Assembly (NCBI RefSeq): GCF_003609605.1
Contig: NZ_MCHY01000013.1
Coordinates: 101,453-165,452 of the forward strand
Source of the DNA: Ammoniphilus oxalaticus
GTDB taxonomy: Bacteria > Bacillota > Bacilli > Aneurinibacillales > RAOX-1
DNA: 64,000 bases
Direction: 5' to 3'
Positions 59,239-64,000 of this stretch are shown here, in pieces. Position 1 is the stretch's first letter; every line of letters begins with the position of its first letter. The position numbers and the translations under genes are program-made. The notes under the pieces were generated by a model that was not told the DNA's origin, did not search any database, and saw only the letters and a list, made by a program, of their open reading frames with translations.

Positions 59239-60125
59239 CCTCCCCTCCTTCCAATCTCTTTTTTTGCAATACTATCAACAATTTTATTTAATTCCTTAAT
59301 ATCCATTGGAGGACTGTTCCTTTCATTCCAAAGGACCATGATTTCATATATCAAAATAGGATCAACGTACTTTCTAAACAGATGACCAGCTATTGAAGCG
59401 GCGGCAGGGTTGCGTCCATTGCCTTCCCTTATCCCCTGCATCAGATCATGCCAGTGTGAGGATGGTCTTGGTTGTCGGGTGTCTCCCATTGTGTGAATTG
59501 GATCTCTAATCATATCCATCAACCAGCTTGGGGCTTCCGCTATTTTATTTTCAATCGGTCTACTGGATAACTCCCATTCATAGCGCTTGCCTACACTGTG
59601 CAAAGATGGAGAAGCCACTATGTAACCGCCATCCCCTCTAATATCCAGTCCAGGTTTAAAGTTAGACTTGTTCCCGATCCCATCCTGGTATTTGAAAAGG
59701 AAGTGATACCCTCCCGATCCAGTGATAGCTTGTACAGTATCGGGCAATGCTCCATAGATGCTTGTTAGCTCAGTTATGGACTCGATCCCATTGGGCGTTC
59801 CTTTCGTATCAACATCTAAAACGAAAAAGCCAGAAATATTACCTGTCCGAATTCCAATGTTCGCCTATGTATAATTGGTCCACCAGTCGTTAATAATAGA
59901 AATATCGATTGTGGCATCGTTTAATCCATTACGTGTGACAGGGTGCTTACCTACATTTGAACAATTGACATTTCTACAAGTACACTTGCCATTTATCACG
60001 CTATGAACAGGGAATACATGCCAGTTCAATAGTTCCGCATAACCGATAGCGGCTCTTAACATTCGTTCATCATCAGTGCTTTGATTGTTTTTCGTTGTGT
60101 TTTGTGATAAACTTGTAGTAATCAA
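59235..60125 (-). pseudogene. Primase-polymerase (PrimPol) with in-frame amber codon
   Basis: One frame runs from a TTG at 60125 (eight bases after AAAGGA) to 59235, but a single TAG at 59865-59867 splits it. Before: YAELLNWHVFPVHSVINGKC, NVGKHPVTRNGLNDAT, WWTNYT. After: ANIGIRTGNISGFFVLDVDT and GGYHFLFKYQ, DIRGDGGYIVASPS. These are the consecutive motifs of the bifunctional primase/polymerase domain with its acidic metal site. The usual residue here would be Asp or Glu. Either a recent nonsense mutation, readthrough, or translation restarting; no other damage is seen. Confidence 0.75.
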
Positions 60126-60210
60126 ATTGAAATATCCTTTCGATTTATATTCGAGAAGGGAACCCGTCTGCAAACGGATCCCCGATGGTTTAATGAAGAT
60201 GTTTCTAGGT

Positions 60211-60231
60211 GTAAGAACTGCGAATTCTTAC
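60211..60231. repeat. Short hairpin between element genes
   Basis: GTAAGAA and TTCTTAC around CTGCGAA, with GCCATTTTTATTTG following on the plus strand. Orientation does not suit the minus-strand genes. Confidence 0.45.
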
Positions 60232-60258
60232 GCCATTTTTATTTGCCTACCTTTGCGA

Positions 60259-60531
60259 CTACTCAGACTCATTCAGCGTTCCTCCTGTTTCCGATAACTT
60301 TGAAATAACCTCTTGCGCTCCTTTGATCCTAGACAATTCATGATCTAAAATGCTGTAAATCGCACTTAATTTTCGTTGTATAAGGCCATTCTTGACCAAT
60401 AAAGCCGCCACCTCTGGATGTTGTTCCAAATCTTGAATCAATTCACTGAAGAAATGAATCCCGCCGTCAATCGTTTCTAATGTGAAAGAAATGGTGTTTG
60501 ATTCACTGTTTATTTCATTAAGGTTTTTCAC
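60259..60531 (-). CDS. Small element protein
   Basis: 90 residues from a GTG at 60531 that follows AGAGGG and clears the upstream gene. TISFTLETIDGGIHFFSELI and LIQRKLSAIYSILDHELSRI suggest a helical protein. Not recognised. Confidence 0.55.
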   Translation of the reverse strand: MKNLNEINSESNTISFTLETIDGGIHFFSELIQDLEQHPEVAALLVKNGLIQRKLSAIYSILDHELSRIKGAQEVISKLSETGGTLNESE

Positions 60532-60553
60532 TATTCCCTCTCTCCTTTTTAAT

Positions 60554-61177
60554 TTAATTAGCGTACTTTGCATAAATCGTTTTACTGACAGATAAGTCAA
60601 GATTGAATTTATCTGCCGCGGCCATTAAATCTACGGTGTCAGCTAGGATTGCCTGTCGATCGACAAGCATGGGCGGCGTCATATCGCCTTTCTTGACCAT
60701 CTTTTTATAGCCATACTTGGTTGAAACCGCCTTATTGGCGATAGTATTTGCTTTTACATAACTGATCTTAGTCGGCTCATGCAATGAGTGGCGCAACTTG
60801 TTCATAGATTCTTTTTGGAAATCCTTGTCCATCGTTCGAAAAATCTGAAATCCCTCTAATCCTGCGGATCTGCGTAACTCCCTAATAACTTCCTTTACCC
60901 ATTTCTTGAAGTCCGTTACTTCTTTTGATTTCTTTTCACTTTTTAGAACAGCTTCATATATTCCAAATTCGGAAATAACCGTCATGCCTTGCTTTCCTCT
61001 GGAGGTACTCACAATATGAGTATCCTTTTCATCAGCATCTAGGTTTCGAGTCAAGTTATGAGCGTCCCTATAACCTAGAGCAACCCCTACATCTTTAGCG
61101 ATTGCCCACCATTCGTTAGATTCTCTCTCAATGAAACGGATCGGATGGCCGTTCCAGTTTTCAATTTTCATGCTCAT
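60554..61177 (-). CDS. Phage antirepressor (Bro-N type)
   Basis: About 207 residues from ATG at 61177, seven bases after GGAAGG. The Bro-N domain is clear: FIERESNEWWAIAKDVGVAL, DEKDTHIVSTSRGKQGMTVI and SEFGIYEAVLKSEKKSKEVT, then KKWVKEVIRELRRSAGLE. A second C-terminal domain contains KTIYAKYAN. Antirepressors counter the lysogeny repressor. Confidence 0.8.
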   Translation of the reverse strand: MSMKIENWNGHPIRFIERESNEWWAIAKDVGVALGYRDAHNLTRNLDADEKDTHIVSTSRGKQGMTVISEFGIYEAVLKSEKKSKEVTDFKKWVKEVIRELRRSAGLEGFQIFRTMDKDFQKESMNKLRHSLHEPTKISYVKANTIANKAVSTKYGYKKMVKKGDMTPPMLVDRQAILADTVDLMAAADKFNLDLSVSKTIYAKYAN

Positions 61178-61181
61178 TGCA

Positions 61182-61499
61182 TCACCTTCCTTCAACATTC
61201 CCTTTCAACCTTGTGAAAAACTTAATATCATTGTTCGTTGCACTCATGCTTTCTGTCATATCATCAAGAAAGGCATCAATTTCACTTTTCTTGAAAAGAT
61301 ACTTCGATCCAACCCGATAATATTTCATTCCGTTTTTGATTAATCTATCCTCGATGATCGGCCTGCTGATATTGAGATATTCAGCCAATTCATTGTAAGT
61401 AAGAAAGTATTTCTCTCTGGCCAATTTCTCCAATCGCTCATTGATCGCCTTTTCCAACAGATCATTAACGTACTTTTCATTGATCTGAACATTCAGCAT
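61182..61499 (-). CDS. Excisionase-like DNA-binding protein
   Basis: 105 residues. The winged HTH TYNELAEYLNISRPIIEDRL followed by YYRVGSKYLFKKSEIDAFLD is the excisionase/MerR-like HTH_17 pattern. Probably directs excision with the integrase, or regulates early genes. Confidence 0.72.
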   Translation of the reverse strand: MLNVQINEKYVNDLLEKAINERLEKLAREKYFLTYNELAEYLNISRPIIEDRLIKNGMKYYRVGSKYLFKKSEIDAFLDDMTESMSATNNDIKFFTRLKGNVEGR

Positions 61500-61739
61500 T
61501 TAATTCACCTCCTTCAGTGATTCGTCAACACGTAACGAGAAAATGGATTCAATATCCACACCTAACCTCTCAGCTAACTTGCTAGCTGTATTAATGGATG
61601 GGTTGCGCCTACCGTTCAATAAAACAGACAAGTAACTATTTGATATTCCAATTTCCTTGGCGAACTGACTTAGATTGACCCCCTCCTTCGCAATCAACAA
61701 CAATACTTTTTCTCTATTTTTCAATGTGATGTTAACCAA
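61500..61739 (-). CDS. Cro-like XRE regulator
   Basis: 79 residues with one XRE helix-turn-helix: NLSQFAKEIGISNSYLSVLL and NGRRNPSINTASKLAERLGV. Divergent from the repressor gene across a 160-base operator region, the usual Cro position. Confidence 0.82.
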   Translation of the reverse strand: MVNITLKNREKVLLLIAKEGVNLSQFAKEIGISNSYLSVLLNGRRNPSINTASKLAERLGVDIESIFSLRVDESLKEVN

Positions 61740-61771
61740 ATTCCTCCCCTCTCATAACTGGATTATAAAAT

Positions 61772-61842
61772 ATATAAATGGTTTATATTTATATTACCAC
61801 TTCTTTAGATTAAGTCAATATAAATTTTATAAATCATTTATA
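61772..61842. promoter_or_regulatory. Divergent operator region with two palindromes
   Basis: ATATAAATGGTTTATAT (61772-61788) and TATAAATCATTTATA (61828-61842) are perfect palindromes sharing the half-site TATAAAT. They lie between cro and repressor and are the likely switch operators. Confidence 0.65.
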
Positions 61843-61898
61843 CTCTCTTGTGTTTTGTGTTATATTATCAATACAAGACAATTAGGGAGGCTCGAGTC

Positions 61899-62615
61899 AT
61901 GGGATTTAATCCAAACGAATTTGGTAAGGAATTAAGGAGATTGAGGCGAAATAAAAGACTTACAATGAATCAACTGGGCGATAAAGTGGACTTAACACAA
62001 CCTTATATATCAATGATTGAGAACGGAAAAGCTGGAAAGGTAATTCCGGACACAATCAAAAAACTATCTGATGGGTTAGGTGTTGATTATTCTGATTTAA
62101 TGAGAAAGGCTGGCTACTTAAAAAATAGAAAAGAAAATGCAGGAAAAGGGTTTGGTGACTATATAAAGGAACTGAGGGAAAAGGCGGGCAAAACCATTGA
62201 GGAAGTAAGCTATGAAAGCGGCTTGTCTACGGAGGAAATACAAAGGATTGAAAATAAAGAAGTTAATGAACCTTCAAAAAATAAACTTTTAAGGCTTGGC
62301 AAGTCAATTGGTGTTGATGATTTATATATGTGGTTTTTTGAGAATACAAGTTACCATTTATACGGCGGTGATGTCTTCGATCTCATGTTTAATAGCCCGT
62401 CAAAAAACAAAGCTAAGATTACTGCAACACTACCTAAATACTTGGAAATACCTAACTCAAATGGTGTGATTGAAACTCTGGCACTTCAACCGAACCATAT
62501 CTTTGATCTATTTTATATGCTGCATATGGATACTGATCTTTATTATAAAGGCGATCGCTTATCTAACGATGATAAGGAAAAAATTAAATCCATGCTTAAA
62601 TTACTTTTTGAATAG
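61899..62615 (+). CDS. Element repressor with two tandem HTH domains
   Basis: 238 residues from ATG at 61899, eight bases after GGAGG. Two XRE domains follow each other: RLTMNQLGDKVDLTQPYISM and, from about residue 83, KTIEEVSYESGLSTEEIQRI. The C-terminal part lacks a Ser-Lys peptidase signature, so release probably does not use RecA self-cleavage; an antirepressor is present instead. Confidence 0.82.
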   Translation: MGFNPNEFGKELRRLRRNKRLTMNQLGDKVDLTQPYISMIENGKAGKVIPDTIKKLSDGLGVDYSDLMRKAGYLKNRKENAGKGFGDYIKELREKAGKTIEEVSYESGLSTEEIQRIENKEVNEPSKNKLLRLGKSIGVDDLYMWFFENTSYHLYGGDVFDLMFNSPSKNKAKITATLPKYLEIPNSNGVIETLALQPNHIFDLFYMLHMDTDLYYKGDRLSNDDKEKIKSMLKLLFE

Positions 62616-62623
62616 GTGATACC

Positions 62624-63799
62624 ATGGCATACATCTACAAACGGGGTAAAAAATGGGCCTATCGTGCGTATGCAGGAAAGGATCCTGTCACTGGAAGGGA
62701 CAAGCAAGTTAGTAAATCGGGCTTTCTAACAAAGAAGGATGCGCAATTAGCCGCGGCTATCTTTGAAAGGAAATTTCATAATAAAGAATTTATCGAACCT
62801 TCAAAAATTACGTTTGAGGCAATATATGAGGAGTGGGAAAGACACTATAGCGTTGACGTTAAAGAAAGTAGCGTTCGGGCTAGGCGAATCGCTTTAAAGC
62901 ACATTGTAGACGAGTTTGGACATAAACCCATTCAGACCATAACAAAAAAGGAATACCAGGACACAATTGACGAGCTAGCCGCTAGATTCAGTTCTAACTA
63001 TGTTTCAAGTATCCACACTTCCGCAAACATGGTTTTTGAGTATGCACGCGAAAATAAATTGATTAAAGAAGTACCGACGAAAGATATTAAGCTACCTAAA
63101 CGGAAAAGGACTGTTGCCGATCTTGAAAAGGAACATTCCATCAATGAGAGGTTTCTCGAGAAGGAAGAACTAGAGGAATTTCTAACTATGACAAAAGATA
63201 AAGGCCTAGAAGGCGATCTGTTGGCTTTTACAGTGCTTGCCTATACTGGAATAAGGGTAGGGGAAATGGTCGCCCTAAAGTGGACTGACGTTGACCTTGT
63301 CGAACTCACATTGAGAATCATAAAAACTTACTACAATCCAACGAACAACAAGAAAGAATATACTTTACTTACACCAAAAACAGAAGGTTCAATACGAACA
63401 GTTACCATTGACCCAGTTCTTGCCGATCTGTTACGGATTCACAAAGAGGAACAAGACGAATTAAAGAAAGCCAACAAGCCAATTTATAATGACGATGACT
63501 TTATTTTTGCAACGAATGATGGATACCCAAAAACCATTAAGCATATAGCAACTAGGATGAAGCGGATCCTCGACAGAACCACCATACAGAAACATGTAAC
63601 CCCTCATTCATTCAGACACACTCATACATCGTTACTCATTGAAGCTAACGTACACATAAAGGAGATCCAAGAAAGGTTAGGTCATTCGGACATTAATACC
63701 ACCATGGACATATACGCTCACTTAACAAAGAACATTGAAAAAGAGGCCTCCACTAAGTTTAGCAACTTAATGAAAGACCTCTCTGAAAACCTAATTTGA
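62624..63799 (+). CDS. Tyrosine integrase
   Basis: 391 residues. An AP2-like arm-binding N-terminus (MAYIYKRGKKWAYRAYAGKD), a SAM-like core-binding domain, and the catalytic domain with Arg in LAYTGIRVGEMVALKWTDVD, HSFRHTHTSLLIEANVH and the nucleophile Tyr in LGHSDINTTMDIYAHLT. All catalytic residues are present. It starts eight bases after the repressor stop and ends 73 bases before the right core. Confidence 0.93.
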   Translation: MAYIYKRGKKWAYRAYAGKDPVTGRDKQVSKSGFLTKKDAQLAAAIFERKFHNKEFIEPSKITFEAIYEEWERHYSVDVKESSVRARRIALKHIVDEFGHKPIQTITKKEYQDTIDELAARFSSNYVSSIHTSANMVFEYARENKLIKEVPTKDIKLPKRKRTVADLEKEHSINERFLEKEELEEFLTMTKDKGLEGDLLAFTVLAYTGIRVGEMVALKWTDVDLVELTLRIIKTYYNPTNNKKEYTLLTPKTEGSIRTVTIDPVLADLLRIHKEEQDELKKANKPIYNDDDFIFATNDGYPKTIKHIATRMKRILDRTTIQKHVTPHSFRHTHTSLLIEANVHIKEIQERLGHSDINTTMDIYAHLTKNIEKEASTKFSNLMKDLSENLI

Positions 63800-63804
63800 T
63801 TAAA

Positions 63805-63826
63805 GCATGAACAAAAACATGAACAT
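63805..63826. repeat. Integrase arm-site candidate, right
   Basis: GCATGAACAAAAACATGAAC, matching the left-end pair of ACATGAACA boxes. Just inside the right core. Confidence 0.55.
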
Positions 63827-63872
63827 TTTCATCCTGATCAATCATAAACCCTTATACATCAAGGGTCAGGGG

Positions 63873-63896
63873 CGGTTACTACATCATGCCGCCCAT
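63873..63896. repeat. Right attachment core
   Basis: Same 24 bases as at 50677. The minus strand to its right does not continue into a groEL-like reading frame: in the Met-Gly-Gly-Met-Met frame a TAA occurs a few codons upstream. So the DNA to the right may be another element at the same site. Confidence 0.9.
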
Positions 63897-64000
63897 AATC
63901 CAGATGGTTTCTTAGGGTTTCGCCCACCTTTTTTAATGCATCGTTTAACCTTAATTCTACATAGAAGATACTATTTTTCTTCGCTAGTATTCTCACGCCT
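63897..64000. other. Right flank, possibly the start of a second element
   Basis: One minus-strand frame is open to the window edge (IFYVELRLNDALKKVGETLR) and passes through the core into 63850, ending in TAPDP. Too short to call. Confidence 0.3.

Larger units (their letters stand above)
50677..63896. mobile_element. 13.2-kb integrated element, phage-satellite-like
   Basis: Bounded by a 24-bp perfect direct repeat (50677-50700 and 63873-63896). It carries an integrase next to the right repeat, divergent repressor and Cro, Xis-like protein, antirepressor, primase and VapE helicase, an origin candidate, a prohead-protease-like and small-terminase-like protein, and cargo. Capsid, portal, tail, large terminase and lysis genes are absent. 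This composition resembles phage-inducible chromosomal islands more than a full prophage; the label is inference. Confidence 0.8.

Overview
The window looks like the chromosome of a Gram-positive, Bacillales-type bacterium. Nearly all core genes lie on the minus strand, Shine-Dalgarno sites are strong (GGAGG-type, with several GTG and TTG starts), and gene order from guaA to rlmD follows the Bacillus subtilis guaA-pbuG-pur...yerB-yerC-pcrB-pcrA-ligA-gatCAB-dagK-rlmCD block. Two tandem oxalate/formate-antiporter-type transporters point to an oxalate user. A relative of Ammoniphilus (described as ammonium-dependent oxalotrophs) would fit, but this assignment is inference, not something the sequence proves.

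Layout. 1-2.4 kb is a small accessory patch: a SUKH-like gene, a lone HepT-like protein and a dead tyrosine recombinase. 2.6-18.9 kb holds housekeeping genes: rlmD, dagK, gatCAB, a ybjQ-like gene, tagO-like, rocA, ligA, pcrA, pcrB, yerC, yerB. 19.2-20.3 kb carries a plus-strand YkkC/YkkD-type small multidrug-resistance pair and a DUF2892-like gene. 20.3-32.4 kb is a purine operon, purE-K-B-S-Q-L-F-M-N-H-D, lacking purC at its usual place. 32.6-36.1 kb has pbuG behind a guanine riboswitch, guaA behind an attenuator-like leader, and tRNA-Gln. 36.3-42 kb has cheW, the two transporters, and a long upstream region with two Fnr/Crp-type promoters of identical geometry. 42.1-48.9 kb is a cobalamin uptake and salvage operon behind a cobalamin riboswitch. 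49.1-50.6 kb is a small-gene region with a Fur-box-controlled hairpin RNA candidate.

50.68-63.90 kb is a 13.2-kb mobile element bounded by a 24-bp direct repeat that reads like the 3' end of groEL (Met-Gly-Gly-Met-Met-stop). It encodes an integrase, a tandem-HTH repressor, Cro- and Xis-like proteins, an antirepressor, a primase-polymerase with an in-frame amber codon, a VapE-type helicase with an iteron-rich origin candidate, a prohead-protease-like and a small-terminase-like protein, and a membrane GAF protein. No capsid, portal, tail, large terminase or lysis genes are seen, so it resembles a phage satellite. Inside it lies a roughly 1-kb non-coding block packed with short hairpins that share an AT-rich core but have different, self-complementary arms.

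The most striking pattern in the core genome is that three glutamine amidotransferases have lost their glutaminase parts: PurQ has Ser86 instead of the nucleophilic Cys, CobB has Gly instead of the nucleophilic Cys, and CobQ lacks its whole glutaminase domain by an in-frame internal deletion. PurF and GuaA keep their nucleophiles. Together this suggests biosynthesis fed directly by ammonia in a cell that always sees high ammonium.
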